Assembly (NCBI GenBank): GCA_945888325.1
Contig: CAMDAC010000022.1
Location: 1 to 50,778, forward strand
DNA: 50,778 nucleotides
Reading direction: 5' to 3'
From: Candidatus Sulfopaludibacter sp. SbA3
GTDB lineage: Bacteria; Pseudomonadota; Alphaproteobacteria; Caulobacterales; Hyphomonadaceae
Position 1 is the stretch's first letter, and each line of letters opens with the position of its first letter. Both the position numbers and the translations under genes were made by a program. The notes under the pieces are model-generated. The model was not told where the DNA came from. It did no database searches and saw only the letters and a list, made by a program, of their open reading frames with translations. This document shows, piece after piece, positions 1-8,469 of the stretch.

Positions 1-116
1 TCGTTGATCTCGAACGGTATGACGTGGCGTCCGGCGGCCAGGGCCGGGGCCGGGCACAAGGCCAGCAGGGCTGCCAGCGCAGCGCTCCGTCCGATCAGTC
101 CACGGCTTGGCGCCAT
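1..116 (-). CDS. Secreted protein, N-terminus only (runs off the window)
   Basis: Reading leftwards from an ATG at 116 gives 38 codons that leave the window. They encode a signal peptide: a basic start (MAPSRGLIGR), a hydrophobic Ala/Leu core, and a likely cleavage after ALAA, followed by GRHVIPFEIN. A purine-rich GGGAGAA stretch lies about 10 bases upstream of the ATG and supports the start. The mature start resembles that of some retropepsin-like aspartyl proteases of alphaproteobacteria, but this is a guess from about ten residues. It is divergent from the thiolase gene, so both promoters lie between 117 and 284. Confidence 0.6.
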   Translation of the reverse strand, partial: MAPSRGLIGRSAALAALLALCPAPALAAGRHVIPFEIN

Positions 117-209
117 GTGCGTTTTCTCCCGTGCGGGGAGCATCTCACATAATCGTCAGGCCGCACAGGGGACGCGCCGCAGCGCTTCCCCCAACGTCAC
201 GGCTTTCGC

Positions 210-229
210 TTACGCTTACGTTCGCGTAA
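210..229. promoter_or_regulatory. LiuR-like palindrome upstream of the thiolase gene
   Basis: A perfect inverted repeat TTACG-N4-CGTAA occupies 216-229, and a further TTACG half-site lies at 210-214. The arms and spacing match the TTTACGTnnACGTAAA type of box described for the MerR-family regulator LiuR, which controls branched-chain amino acid and fatty acid breakdown in proteobacteria. It lies 55 bases before the thiolase start, in the divergent intergenic region. The regulator itself is not in the window, so the assignment is inference. Confidence 0.5.
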
Positions 230-284
230 AGCAAAATTCAGCGACGCCCCCAGCCGAAGGGCCGTCCACACAGGGAGATTCATC

Positions 285-1535
285 ATGGCCGAAGCCTATA
301 TCATTGACGCCGTCCGCACCCCGCGCGGCATTGGCAAAGTTGGCAAGGGCGCCCTCGCCCACATGCACCCGCAGCACCTCGCCGCGACGGTGCTGAGCGC
401 GCTGCGCGACCGCAACAAGCTCGATACCGCCACCGTCGACGACATCATCTGGGGCACCTCCAGCCAGCGCGGCGCGCAAGGCGCCGACATGGGCCGCATG
501 GCCGCGCTCGATGCCGGCTTCGACATCAAGGCCTCGGGCGTCACACTCGACCGTTTCTGCGGCTCGGGCATCACCACCGTGTCGCTCGCCGCGGCGCAGA
601 TCATGTCCGGCATGGAAGACTGCGTCATCGCCGGCGGCTGCGAAATGATGAGCTACACCTCGGCCACCGCCGACCCGAAATCCCCGCCGACCATGGACGT
701 TGGCAACCTGCGCCTGCGCGCCAAGCATCCGCAATCGCAGCAGGGCGTCTGCGCCGATGCCATCGCAACGCTGGAAGGCATCGACCGTGAAGCGGTTGAC
801 CGCCTCGCCGTCGTCAGCCAGCAGCGCGCCGCCCGCGCCATCGCGGAAGGCCGCTTCAACAAATCGGTCGTGCCGGTTTACAACGTGGACGGAACATTGG
901 CGCTTGACCATGAAGAGTTCCCGCGTCCGCAGACGACAATGGAAAGCCTTGCCGGCCTGAAAACCGTGTTCAACATGTACATGGACATCCCGGTCGACGA
1001 CCAGGGCAACACCTATGGCAACATGGTCACCCGCAAGTACCCGCAGATCGAAGGCAAGGTGAACCACGTTCACCATGCCGGCAACTCTTCGGGCGTCGTG
1101 GACGGCGCCGCCGCCCTCCTGCTCGCTTCGGAAGGCTACATGAAGAAGCATGGCCTCAAGGCCCGCGCCCGGATCGTGGCCACAGCCAACATGGGCGATT
1201 GCCCGACGCTGATGCTGAACGCGCCGGTCGCCGCTGCGAAGAAAGTGCTTGAGAAGGCCGGCCTGAAAACCACCGATATCGATGTGTACGAAATCAACGA
1301 GGCGTTCTCGGTCGTCGCCGAGAAATTCATCCGTGACCTGAAGCTCGACCGCGAGAAGGTGAACATCAACGGCGGCGCGATGGCCCTTGGCCACCCGATC
1401 GGCGCCACCGGTTCGATCCTGATCGGCACCGCCCTCGACGAACTCGAGCGTTCGGGCGGCCGTTACGGCCTCGTCACCATGTGCGCCGCCGGCGGCATGG
1501 CTCCGGCGATCATCATCGAGCGCCTTGACGCTTAA
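285..1535 (+). CDS. Acetyl-CoA C-acyltransferase (thiolase)
   Basis: This 416-residue thiolase should catalyse CoA-dependent cleavage of 3-ketoacyl-CoA, or the reverse condensation, in the cytoplasm. The nucleophile motif DRFCGSG places the active Cys at 92. The C-terminal GHPIGATGS supplies His370 and MCAAGG supplies the second catalytic Cys400, so all three catalytic residues are present and the length is normal for the family. The start has a GGGAG ribosome site about 7 bases upstream. No other beta-oxidation gene adjoins it, so substrate chain length and degradative versus biosynthetic role are open. A LiuR-like box at 216-229 and a terminator at 1562-1598 suggest a monocistronic, acyl-CoA-responsive unit. 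Confidence in the family is high. Confidence 0.95.
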   Translation: MAEAYIIDAVRTPRGIGKVGKGALAHMHPQHLAATVLSALRDRNKLDTATVDDIIWGTSSQRGAQGADMGRMAALDAGFDIKASGVTLDRFCGSGITTVSLAAAQIMSGMEDCVIAGGCEMMSYTSATADPKSPPTMDVGNLRLRAKHPQSQQGVCADAIATLEGIDREAVDRLAVVSQQRAARAIAEGRFNKSVVPVYNVDGTLALDHEEFPRPQTTMESLAGLKTVFNMYMDIPVDDQGNTYGNMVTRKYPQIEGKVNHVHHAGNSSGVVDGAAALLLASEGYMKKHGLKARARIVATANMGDCPTLMLNAPVAAAKKVLEKAGLKTTDIDVYEINEAFSVVAEKFIRDLKLDREKVNINGGAMALGHPIGATGSILIGTALDELERSGGRYGLVTMCAAGGMAPAIIIERLDA

Positions 1536-1561
1536 GCCTTTCCCGCGAGGGACAATAGTTG

Positions 1562-1598
1562 AAGCCCCGCCGGTCCAAAGCCGGCGGGGCTTTTCTTT
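1562..1598 (+). terminator. Rho-independent terminator after the thiolase gene
   Basis: The arms AGCCCCGCCGG (1563-1573) and CCGGCGGGGCT (1581-1591) pair perfectly around a 7-base loop and are followed by a T-rich tail TTTCTTTG. It begins 27 bases after the thiolase stop codon. Confidence 0.88.
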
Positions 1599-1626
1599 GT
1601 GGTCCCGCGGCGCTATCGCAGCGCGG

Positions 1627-2670
1627 ATGATGGATGCTGTTGTTTTCGATACCCTTATGCTGGCCCTTGAGGACGGGGCTGTGCCCCTGCCCGCGAGCGG
1701 GCCGATCCTTGTGCTGAATGCCGAGCCGGGGCCGTGGCTGATGCAACTCCCGAAGGACCAGCTCGTCTGCCGGACGAGTTTCAAGCCCAACCATGAGGCG
1801 CTGAAAGCGGCGGGGTTCAATGTGCTGCCGGTGGATTCGGTGGACCTGCCGCAGGCGATGCTGACCATCGTCGTGCCGCCGCGCCAGCGTGATCAGGCGC
1901 GCGCCCTGTATGCCCGCGCGCTGCTGGCGGCGCCGGAGGGCGGCTATGTGCTGGCGAGCCTGCCCAACACGCTGGGCGGCAAGACCGGCGAGAAGCAGCT
2001 GGCGGAAATCGCCGGTGAAGCCGACAGCCTGTCGAAGCACAAGTGCCGCGCCTTCTGGACCTACAAGGTGGACGCGGTCGTAAATCATCCGTTGGCGGAG
2101 GAATGGATCGAGGAAGATGCGATCCGCGAGATCGAGCCAGGCCTGTTCAGCCGCCCCGGCCTGTTCAGCTGGGACCGTGTGGACCCCGGCAGCGAACTGC
2201 TGGCCGACAGCGTACCCGAGCAGACCAAGGGTATCGGCGCCGATCTGGGCGGCGGCTACGGCTTTCTCAGCCGCGAGATCCTGAGCAACTGCCCGAAGGT
2301 GGAGCGGATGGACCTCTACGAGGCCGAATACCGAGCCATCGCCTGCATCCATGAAACGCTCGCCCCGTTCGAAGGCCGCTATGCGGCGCACTGGGCCGAT
2401 GCGCTGACGGACCTGCCGAAGGCCGCGTATGACTTCGTCGTGATGAACCCGCCATTCCATACGGGCCGCGCCGACAACTCCGCCCTCGGACGGAGTTTCA
2501 TACGCGCCGCGGCGCAGACGCTGAAGCCAGGCGGCACGCTCTGGCTGGTTGCCAACCGGCACCTGCCCTACGAGGCGGAACTGGCAGCCTGCTTCAAGGA
2601 GAGCGAAATGCTCGAGGACGAGGCGGGCTACAAAATCATCCGCGCAGAGCGTCCGAAACGCCAGAAATGA
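1627..2670 (+). CDS. rsmC: RsmC/RlmG-like rRNA guanine-N2 methyltransferase
   Basis: This is a class I SAM-dependent methyltransferase of about 347 residues with the two-domain layout of RsmC/RlmG: a degenerate N-terminal domain and a C-terminal catalytic domain. The SAM-binding loop is DLGGGYG (about 206-212), the catalytic NPPF motif is at about 274-277, and the family motif VANRHLPYE follows. These enzymes methylate guanine N2 in 16S (RsmC) or 23S (RlmG) rRNA; the sequence does not decide which. The reading frame is open back to 1525, but that stretch overlaps the thiolase tail and a terminator, so the ATG at 1627 is chosen. Its stop overlaps the start of the next rRNA-modification gene by 4 bases (ATGA), indicating translational coupling. 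Confidence 0.85.
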   Translation: MMDAVVFDTLMLALEDGAVPLPASGPILVLNAEPGPWLMQLPKDQLVCRTSFKPNHEALKAAGFNVLPVDSVDLPQAMLTIVVPPRQRDQARALYARALLAAPEGGYVLASLPNTLGGKTGEKQLAEIAGEADSLSKHKCRAFWTYKVDAVVNHPLAEEWIEEDAIREIEPGLFSRPGLFSWDRVDPGSELLADSVPEQTKGIGADLGGGYGFLSREILSNCPKVERMDLYEAEYRAIACIHETLAPFEGRYAAHWADALTDLPKAAYDFVVMNPPFHTGRADNSALGRSFIRAAAQTLKPGGTLWLVANRHLPYEAELAACFKESEMLEDEAGYKIIRAERPKRQK

Positions 2671-3341
2671 GGGATACGCTCAAGCTTGCGAAACATCTCG
2701 CCGGGCTTGGCTATGGCTCGCGCAAGGAAGTGGCCATCGCCATCCGCGACGGGCGCGTGACCGGTGAGGGCGAGGACCTGCGGTTTGACGGCGAGCCGAT
2801 CGATCCGCCGCACGGCATGGTGCTGATGCTGAGCAAGCCGGCGGGCTTTACCTGCTCGCACGCCGATCAGGGCCGCCTCGTTTATGAGCTGCTGCCGCCC
2901 CGCTACCAGAAGCGCGACCCCAAGGTCTCGTCCGTCGGCCGGCTGGACGCGGAGACGACCGGCCTTCTCCTTTTCACCGATGACGGCTCGTTGCTGCACC
3001 GGCTGATCTCGCCGAAGTCCAACCTGCCGAAAACCTATGAAGCGACCCTCGCGCGCCCCCTGGAAGGCCACGAGGCGGCCCTGTTTGCCGCCGGCACGCT
3101 GGTCCTTCGCGGCGAGGACAAGCCCTGCCTGCCCGCCCGGTTGGAGGTGACCGGCGCGCAGACCGCCGCCCTGACGCTGACCGAGGGGCGCTACCACCAG
3201 GTGCGGCGGATGTTTGCGGCGGCCGGAAACCATGTCGAGGCCCTGCACCGCAGCCGCTTTGGCCCCCTGGTGCTGGACGGCCTTCAAGAAGGCACCTGGC
3301 GTCCCCTGACCGGCCCAGAAATCGCGGCCCTAAGAGCCTGA
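2667..3341 (+). CDS. rsuA: RsuA-family 16S rRNA pseudouridine synthase
   Basis: This 224-residue protein has an S4-like N-terminal RNA-binding segment (about 1-45) and a pseudouridine synthase domain with the motif GRLDAETTGLLLFT, which puts the catalytic Asp at 94. The later motif EGRYHQVRRM is also typical of the RsuA/RluE/RluF group. RsuA makes pseudouridine 516 in 16S rRNA; that specificity is inferred from the short RsuA-like length. The ATG overlaps the methyltransferase stop by 4 bases, so two rRNA-modifying enzymes are made from one message. Paralogues of this family modify 23S rRNA and cannot be fully excluded. Confidence 0.87.
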   Translation: MRDTLKLAKHLAGLGYGSRKEVAIAIRDGRVTGEGEDLRFDGEPIDPPHGMVLMLSKPAGFTCSHADQGRLVYELLPPRYQKRDPKVSSVGRLDAETTGLLLFTDDGSLLHRLISPKSNLPKTYEATLARPLEGHEAALFAAGTLVLRGEDKPCLPARLEVTGAQTAALTLTEGRYHQVRRMFAAAGNHVEALHRSRFGPLVLDGLQEGTWRPLTGPEIAALRA

Positions 3342-3459
3342 GTTGTTAGTAGAAAACTATGATGTTCATCAGTTTGCGGACTATACGGAGACGCTCTTAA
3401 TTATTAATGGCTAGCCTGACGGTTCTATTTCAGATGGATCCGCCGGGGGAACGACCAAA

Positions 3460-4449
3460 ATGCCAGATCGCCCCAAGCGACTTGTGATCCTGCACAGCCG
3501 GGGAACGGCTCGCGGCGCGCGCCATCACATGGTGATGCTGATCTCGGAATTTCTCGACGATCTGGGCGTCGACGTGGTCCACCTCTGCGGCACGGACCGG
3601 TTTGTCGAAGCTGACGGCATTTTCGTGCACGTGGACCTGTCGGTCGTTCCGGGCCACATCCGCCGTTTCGCGCAGCGCTACCCCAAGCAGATCAATGCCA
3701 ACGCCTCCAACATCCGCAAGCGCGTCTCCGTGGACGGCCTGCTGAACCGAGGCGACAGCTACGCCGGCCCGGTGATCGTGAAATCCGACCTCAACTATGG
3801 CGGCCTGCCGGAACTCAAGGCGCTGACACTGTCCGGCCGGGCCCTGCGGCACCTCCGCAGGATGCTGAGCGGCCAGCCGGCGCGCCCCATCCTGACAAAG
3901 GCCGACTACCGGATCTTCCCGTCCCTCGGCGATGTGCCGCCGGAATACTTCACGCCGGACAACGTCGTTCAGAAGCTGATGCTCGAGAAGGACGGCGAGA
4001 AGAACCTGCTGCGCGAGTACATGTTCCTCGGCAACCTGCACTATGAGACTATCGAACGCTCCACGGCCGAGATCATCACCGAGGACGAGCACATCTCCTG
4101 CGAGCCGTTCGTGCCGCACCCGCGCCTGCTGCGCCTGCGCCGGCAGCTGAACCTCGGTTACGGGAAGATCGACTATGTGATGGTGGACGGCGAGCCGTTC
4201 ATCTTTGATGCGAACAAGACGCCGGGTTTAGGCGCCTGGGGTGGCACCGATTATTTCGCTACAGATATCAAACAGATGCTGTTGGGCTTTGCAGAGGAAA
4301 TTTGCAGAACGCTGCAAAACGGAGAGATGCAAAAAGCTTCAACTAAAGGACCGGCCAAAGGCGACGCAGCAACGACAGTAAAAGTGTCTCTACCCCCTCT
4401 TGCCGACCAGACATTTGCCATAAAACAAAATGCGCAACCAAATAAGTGA
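3460..4449 (+). CDS. ATP-grasp family protein of a polysaccharide cluster
   Basis: This 329-residue protein looks like an ATP-grasp ligase. PVIVKSDLNYGG carries the ATP-binding Lys, and the C-terminal motif KIDYVMVDGEPFIFDANKTPG has the Asp and Asn expected to hold the metal ions. ATP-grasp enzymes join a carboxylate to an amine or thiol through an acyl phosphate; the substrate here is unknown. A GGGGGAACG ribosome site precedes the ATG. The neighbours are a flippase and a glycosyltransferase on the other strand, suggesting decoration or assembly of a surface glycan. The last 36 codons overlap the flippase gene antisense and look low in complexity, so the functional domain probably ends near residue 290. 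Confidence 0.7.
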   Translation: MPDRPKRLVILHSRGTARGARHHMVMLISEFLDDLGVDVVHLCGTDRFVEADGIFVHVDLSVVPGHIRRFAQRYPKQINANASNIRKRVSVDGLLNRGDSYAGPVIVKSDLNYGGLPELKALTLSGRALRHLRRMLSGQPARPILTKADYRIFPSLGDVPPEYFTPDNVVQKLMLEKDGEKNLLREYMFLGNLHYETIERSTAEIITEDEHISCEPFVPHPRLLRLRRQLNLGYGKIDYVMVDGEPFIFDANKTPGLGAWGGTDYFATDIKQMLLGFAEEICRTLQNGEMQKASTKGPAKGDAATTVKVSLPPLADQTFAIKQNAQPNK

Positions 4450-5818
4450 TTGCGCCGACCCCTACCATAACAATAGCGCGGAAAACGGGGTTTATCCATT
4501 CAAGTGGCATGTCTGCAAAGAGAACGTGTCGGACCAATAAAACGACTGTGCACATTCCCACGACTGATAGCGTTGTCCGGCTAACCGCTGCGATCTGAGA
4601 CGGGATGGTCAAGCCCGTCAATTTCGCCACAACGTGGAAGCTGAAAAAGCACCAGCCTCCCGCTGTGAAAGCGCAAGCCCAAAGTGCGCCTTCAATTCCA
4701 TAGTTCACAATGGCCAAGACCAACACCGGCGCATGTAAAGCGGCCGAAAGCGCCTTGAAGCGAAACAGCGCCTTCGGCTGGCCCAGTGCATTAGCCAGCG
4801 CATTGCTGAGCCCAGCCAAAAGATAAAGCGCAGTGATCGGTGCAGCAAAAGCAAGCACCTGCGCGGCCAGCGACCAGTTCGGCCCAAGCGCGACGGCGAT
4901 GATTTCCGGGGCCAGAAGGGCGATCCCGGCGCAGACCGGAAGAATGATCGCAAAGCCGATATGGATGCTGCGCAGGTAGGCCGCGCGCACGCGGGCGGCG
5001 TCCTCCTGGATTGAGCTGAAGGCGGCAAACAGCGTGCGTTCCATCGGCGTATAGAGGACGAGTTCCAGCCGCTCTGCGAACTGCGAGCCGAGGGCGAAGG
5101 CGCCCAGCTTTGCATTGCCGAGCAGGCGGCCGATGAAGAAGGTCGTGGTGGCATCGCGGAAAGTGTCAACGACGTTGCCAAGACCGATCCAGATGGAGAA
5201 GCCGAAGAACTTGCGGAACGAGGCGAGGCTGAAGGCGGGAAGCTGCGGACGCAGCAGGTAGGAGGCGGCGGTGCCCGCCAGCGCCGCCCCGACGACGCCG
5301 GCCGGCAGCGCCCAATAGCTGCGCGTTGCCACCGCAATCCAGACGGTGACCGCCAGAGAAGTGACCTTCATTACGACATCCAGCAGCGCCTCGCGCCGGA
5401 AATCCATGTCGCGGATGTATTGTTCGAACCAGGAATTGCGCAGGCCGGTGATCAGCGGATACGCCGCAAGCGCGGCGACGAGGCCGATGAGCCGGTCATC
5501 CCCCACGATCATCGCCGCCGGCCAGGCGGCGATCACCATCAGTACCGAGACGATCACGCCGCGCAGTACGTTGATCGTCCAGGCGGTGTCGAAATCCGCC
5601 TTGGTGGCGGTCTTCATCTGCACGAGCGCGGCGCCAACGGGCAGCTCGACGGCGGCGCTGGCAATGCCGAACACGCTCATCGCGATCGCCATCAGACCGA
5701 AATCTTCCGGCATCAGCAGGCGCGCCGCAATCAGCGTGCTGGCAAGGCCGAGCAGATTGCTGACGAGGCGTCCGGCGAGCAGCCAGGAAGTGCCTTTCAG
5801 GATCTGCGACTTGAGCAT
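4343..5818 (-). CDS. Lipopolysaccharide/exopolysaccharide flippase (Wzx-like)
   Basis: This 491-residue integral membrane protein has about 12-14 hydrophobic segments and the N-terminal signature of the polysaccharide transporter (PST/MVF) family: KGTSWLLAGRLVSNLLGL, then LMPEDFGLMAIA. Such proteins flip lipid-linked oligosaccharides across the inner membrane. The length is normal for the family. It lies 12 bases downstream of the glycosyltransferase gene on the same strand, so the two are probably co-transcribed. Its 3' end overlaps the ATP-grasp gene tail to tail by 107 bases. Confidence 0.88.
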   Translation of the reverse strand: MLKSQILKGTSWLLAGRLVSNLLGLASTLIAARLLMPEDFGLMAIAMSVFGIASAAVELPVGAALVQMKTATKADFDTAWTINVLRGVIVSVLMVIAAWPAAMIVGDDRLIGLVAALAAYPLITGLRNSWFEQYIRDMDFRREALLDVVMKVTSLAVTVWIAVATRSYWALPAGVVGAALAGTAASYLLRPQLPAFSLASFRKFFGFSIWIGLGNVVDTFRDATTTFFIGRLLGNAKLGAFALGSQFAERLELVLYTPMERTLFAAFSSIQEDAARVRAAYLRSIHIGFAIILPVCAGIALLAPEIIAVALGPNWSLAAQVLAFAAPITALYLLAGLSNALANALGQPKALFRFKALSAALHAPVLVLAIVNYGIEGALWACAFTAGGWCFFSFHVVAKLTGLTIPSQIAAVSRTTLSVVGMCTVVLLVRHVLFADMPLEWINPVFRAIVMVGVGAITYLVAHFVLWQMSGRQEGVETLLLSLLRRLWPVL

Positions 5819-5830
5819 GACGGCGCCGGC

Positions 5831-6871
5831 CTAGGACGCGCGCATGTGGCCTGCAATCGTGGCGGCATATTGCTCCACGGCGGCGTGGCGCAGAACCCAG
5901 TCCCGGTTGGCGCGGCCCATCTGCGCGCAGGCCTGCGGGTCCCGCCAGAGTGTGTCCATGGCCGCCGCAAGCCGCGCGGGGTCGGCTGCCGGAACGGTGA
6001 TCAGGGAATCGAGGCCGGTATAGTCGGCGAGGCCCGGCGAGCCCGTGACGATCACCGCCTTGCCCATCGCCATGCCTTCCAGCAGGCCGTTGACACCCGC
6101 CGCGTAGGGCACCGCATGCAGGGGCACCACGACAAAGCGGGCGCCGGCGTAGCGGGCACGCAACTCGTCATAGGAAATCCGTGTACGGTTGATCTCCAGA
6201 TTCTCGGGCGCGCCTTGATCCGTCGCCGTCTCCTGCGGGAAGTAGCCGGAGGCCTGGACGCGCACCGGCAGGCGAACCCCGGCGGCCGACGTCGCGAGCG
6301 TGGCATAGTCCCGGTTCTCGAGCCCGCAGGCGAAGGCATATCCTTCCCCGGCGGCGGGCGCCGCCTTCGCGGGATCAAAGAAATCCGCATCGACCGAGTC
6401 GTAGAGGAAGTGCACTTTCTCCGGCGCAAGCCCGGCCTTGTTCACGAGGATATCGCGCTGCAGCCTGGCCACCGTGTAATAGGCTCCGACATTCTTCGTG
6501 CCGAGAAGGCGCGCGGCCATCTGCCATTTCGGGCTGTGGCTCGCATGGATCACGCTGAACAGGCGACCCTTCCAGCCGGATGCGCGCAACATCGGCAGCA
6601 GGCGGAACGCGATCTCTTCGCCGGTGGTGAACATGTTGGCCGCCTCCTTGCGCACCGACCAGGCGGCCAGCGCGGCAGCGGTCGCATGGTTTTTCCCGGC
6701 GAGGCGCCTCGCCCAGTCGAGCGCCAAGGTGCCCGAGGAGGCATACTCGCCGCCAATCATCTGGCGGATCAGTTCGAAATCGGCGCGGGGCTCGTCAACG
6801 GGGACGTCCCGATGCGGCACAGGGGTGCGCAGGACGACAAGATTGCGATGGGTCATCAGTCGAAACCTCAT
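5831..6871 (-). CDS. Glycosyltransferase, GT4-like
   Basis: This 346-residue protein has the C-terminal Rossmann domain of GT-B glycosyltransferases. The segment VNGLLEGMAMGKAVIVTGSP is the usual nucleotide-sugar binding E-x(7)-E type region, and it is followed by DPARLAAAMDTLWRDP near the C-terminus. It would transfer a sugar from a nucleotide donor to a growing glycan at the cytoplasmic membrane face. The ATG at 6871 is used; a second in-frame ATG at 6856 has an AGG upstream and is a plausible alternative. It leads into the flippase gene with a 12-base gap. Donor and acceptor are not predictable. Confidence 0.85.
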   Translation of the reverse strand: MRFRLMTHRNLVVLRTPVPHRDVPVDEPRADFELIRQMIGGEYASSGTLALDWARRLAGKNHATAAALAAWSVRKEAANMFTTGEEIAFRLLPMLRASGWKGRLFSVIHASHSPKWQMAARLLGTKNVGAYYTVARLQRDILVNKAGLAPEKVHFLYDSVDADFFDPAKAAPAAGEGYAFACGLENRDYATLATSAAGVRLPVRVQASGYFPQETATDQGAPENLEINRTRISYDELRARYAGARFVVVPLHAVPYAAGVNGLLEGMAMGKAVIVTGSPGLADYTGLDSLITVPAADPARLAAAMDTLWRDPQACAQMGRANRDWVLRHAAVEQYAATIAGHMRAS

Positions 6872-6974
6872 GGGCAGATCATCGGTGGCAGCGGCCCCTC
6901 ATGGACCGCCTGCCCCGATGCGCAGCGAACTGCCGTGCGGGCCTGCAATATGGCGGCCATCCGCCAAGCGAGGG

Positions 6975-7406
6975 TTAATGCCCGCCGAGAACCTTGAAGG
7001 TGGCGTTCGCGCGGGCAATCGGCTGACCGTCCGCGTGCACCAGGCAAGCCGCAAAGCAGAGCGATCCGCCGGTCTTCACGAAGTGCGTGTCGGTCGCGAG
7101 CCATTGGCCGAGGCGGGCGCTGCCGAGGTAGTCTGTGGACAGAGTGACGGTGACAAGTCCGCCAGCCGGCGCGCGGCCTTCGGTGGCCAGCGCTGCGCCG
7201 CAGGACAGGCCCATCGCATTGTCGGCCAGCGACGCAATCAGGCCGCCATGCACGAGGCCGCGCGAATTGCAGTGCGCCTCGGCGAGCCAGAGGCCTATCG
7301 AGACCTCACGAGGTGTGCTGCGCGAATAGAGCGGCTCCCACGGATCGGTGAACCGCGATTTGCGGAAATGCGGCGCGTAACCTTCGGGGGGAGTGAGTTC
7401 CGGCAT
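6975..7406 (-). CDS. PaaI-type hotdog thioesterase
   Basis: This 143-residue protein has the hotdog-fold core of PaaI-like acyl-CoA thioesterases: CNSRGLVHGGLIASLADNAM, then VTVTLSTDYLGSARLG. The HGG segment and the following Asp region are the usual catalytic helix. The frame is open to 7517, but homology-like sequence starts at MPELTPPEGY, so the ATG at 7406 is chosen. It faces mipA across a 178-base divergent intergenic region. The natural acyl-CoA substrate cannot be predicted. Confidence 0.82.
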   Translation of the reverse strand: MPELTPPEGYAPHFRKSRFTDPWEPLYSRSTPREVSIGLWLAEAHCNSRGLVHGGLIASLADNAMGLSCGAALATEGRAPAGGLVTVTLSTDYLGSARLGQWLATDTHFVKTGGSLCFAACLVHADGQPIARANATFKVLGGH

Positions 7407-7584
7407 GGAACGGACTTTCCGCCCGGCGCCCCCGCCCGTCCAGCCTTCCCCTTGCGGCAATCTCTCGCTACTTCGGCCCTTCGCGGAAGTGATGATCCGG
7501 CTGCCTTCGCGGGACAAGCAGTGCGCCCATGATCCAAGGGTACCCCCCCCAGCGTATGGGCCTGCAGTAACCTAGGAGACTCCG

Positions 7585-8400
7585 ATGCGCGCCACCCTGC
7601 TTTTCGCAGCGCTTTCGTGCGCTTGCCTTCCCGCGTTTGCCCAGGCGCCAGAGCCCGCCGAAGGCTGGCAGGTCACCCTCGGCGCCGGCAGCCTGTATGC
7701 GCCGACCTATGAAGGCGATGACGACTACGCCGTGTCGATCCTGCCCAACATCCAGTTCAAGTATGCCGACCGGTTCTTTGCCTCCGTGCAGGACGGCGTG
7801 GGCTATAACTGGATCCAGTCGGAGTCCCTGTCGGCTGGCCCCATCGGGCGCGTAAAGTTTTCCCGCAATGACGACGGCGACCAGTCCTTCGCGGTCTCGG
7901 GCGGCGGGACGACCGATCTGGTGGGCCTCGGCGACGTCGACACAAGTTTCGAACTGGGCGGGTTCCTGCGCTACCGCAGCGGTCCCTGGTCGGCAGGCGC
8001 CGAACTGCGTCAGGCGGTCTCGGGTCATGAGGGCCTCGTACTTGACCTCAATGCGGGCGCCGGCGGCGCCATCACCGGCTTCGGGCCGCCCATCATCTGG
8101 TCGGCCGGCCCACGCGTGAAGATCGTCGATGAAAACTACAATGCTGCCTATTTCGGGGTCCCACCGGCCCAGTCGGCCGCCTCCGGACTGCCGGTTTACG
8201 AAGCTGGCGGCGGCGTGAGCAGCTACGGCGTGGGCGCGCTCGGCATCATTCCACTGGACCGCGACTTCAAATGGTCTGTCGTCACCTTTGCCGGTTATGA
8301 CCGGCTGACCGGCGATACCGGCGACGGCCCCCTGGTCACCTTGCGCGGCGACGCCGACCAGTTCAGCGCCGGGGTCTTCATCAGCTACACCTTCGACTGA
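7585..8400 (+). CDS. mipA: MipA/OmpV family outer membrane protein
   Basis: This 271-residue protein begins with a signal peptide (cleavage expected near AFAQA) and continues as alternating amphipathic strands. It has the hallmarks of the MipA/OmpV family: an early GAGSLYAPTYEGDDDY, YADRFFAS, and a C-terminus SAGVFISYTFD ending in an aromatic-rich beta signal. MipA was described as a scaffold between murein hydrolases and synthases; other family members act as small porins. The start has an AGGAGA ribosome site 6 bases upstream. A run of eight cytosines lies at 7543-7550, within 45 bases of the start, and could slip. Confidence 0.9.
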   Translation: MRATLLFAALSCACLPAFAQAPEPAEGWQVTLGAGSLYAPTYEGDDDYAVSILPNIQFKYADRFFASVQDGVGYNWIQSESLSAGPIGRVKFSRNDDGDQSFAVSGGGTTDLVGLGDVDTSFELGGFLRYRSGPWSAGAELRQAVSGHEGLVLDLNAGAGGAITGFGPPIIWSAGPRVKIVDENYNAAYFGVPPAQSAASGLPVYEAGGGVSSYGVGALGIIPLDRDFKWSVVTFAGYDRLTGDTGDGPLVTLRGDADQFSAGVFISYTFD

Positions 8401-8412
8401 GGCAGACGGGCT

Positions 8413-8431
8413 GGCGGGCGCAGCGCCCGCC
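8413..8431. other. GC-rich hairpin after mipA
   Basis: GGCGGGC (8413-8419) and GCCCGCC (8425-8431) pair around GCAGC. It is followed by CCCC rather than a T-run, so it is not a classic intrinsic terminator, although it may stabilise the mipA message or slow polymerase. Confidence 0.6.
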
Positions 8432-8434
8432 CCC

Positions 8435-8459
8435 TAGCCTCTGCGCGAACCAGAGGCTA
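8435..8459 (+). promoter_or_regulatory. Perfect 9-bp stem-loop directly upstream of the ABC-F start
   Basis: TAGCCTCTG (8435-8443) pairs perfectly with CAGAGGCTA (8451-8459) around CGCGAAC. The stem ends 10 bases before the ABC-F ATG, and the intervening TCTCCCCGGC contains no Shine-Dalgarno sequence. The position suggests control of translation initiation or a leader element. That function is inference. Confidence 0.55.
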
Positions 8460-8469
8460 TCTCCCCGGC

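Noticed and set aside
1525-1626. Longer start for the RsmC-like gene at 1525
   Set aside because: It would begin inside the thiolase gene and run through a strong terminator hairpin; ATG 1627 fits the family.
216-1868. 550-codon minus-strand open frame opposite the thiolase
   Set aside because: It is antisense to a thiolase with all catalytic motifs and has the Arg/Gly/His-rich composition of a GC-rich shadow frame.
5420-6997. Long plus-strand open frame opposite the flippase and glycosyltransferase
   Set aside because: It is His/Arg/Gly-rich shadow sequence, and both minus-strand genes have recognisable domains.
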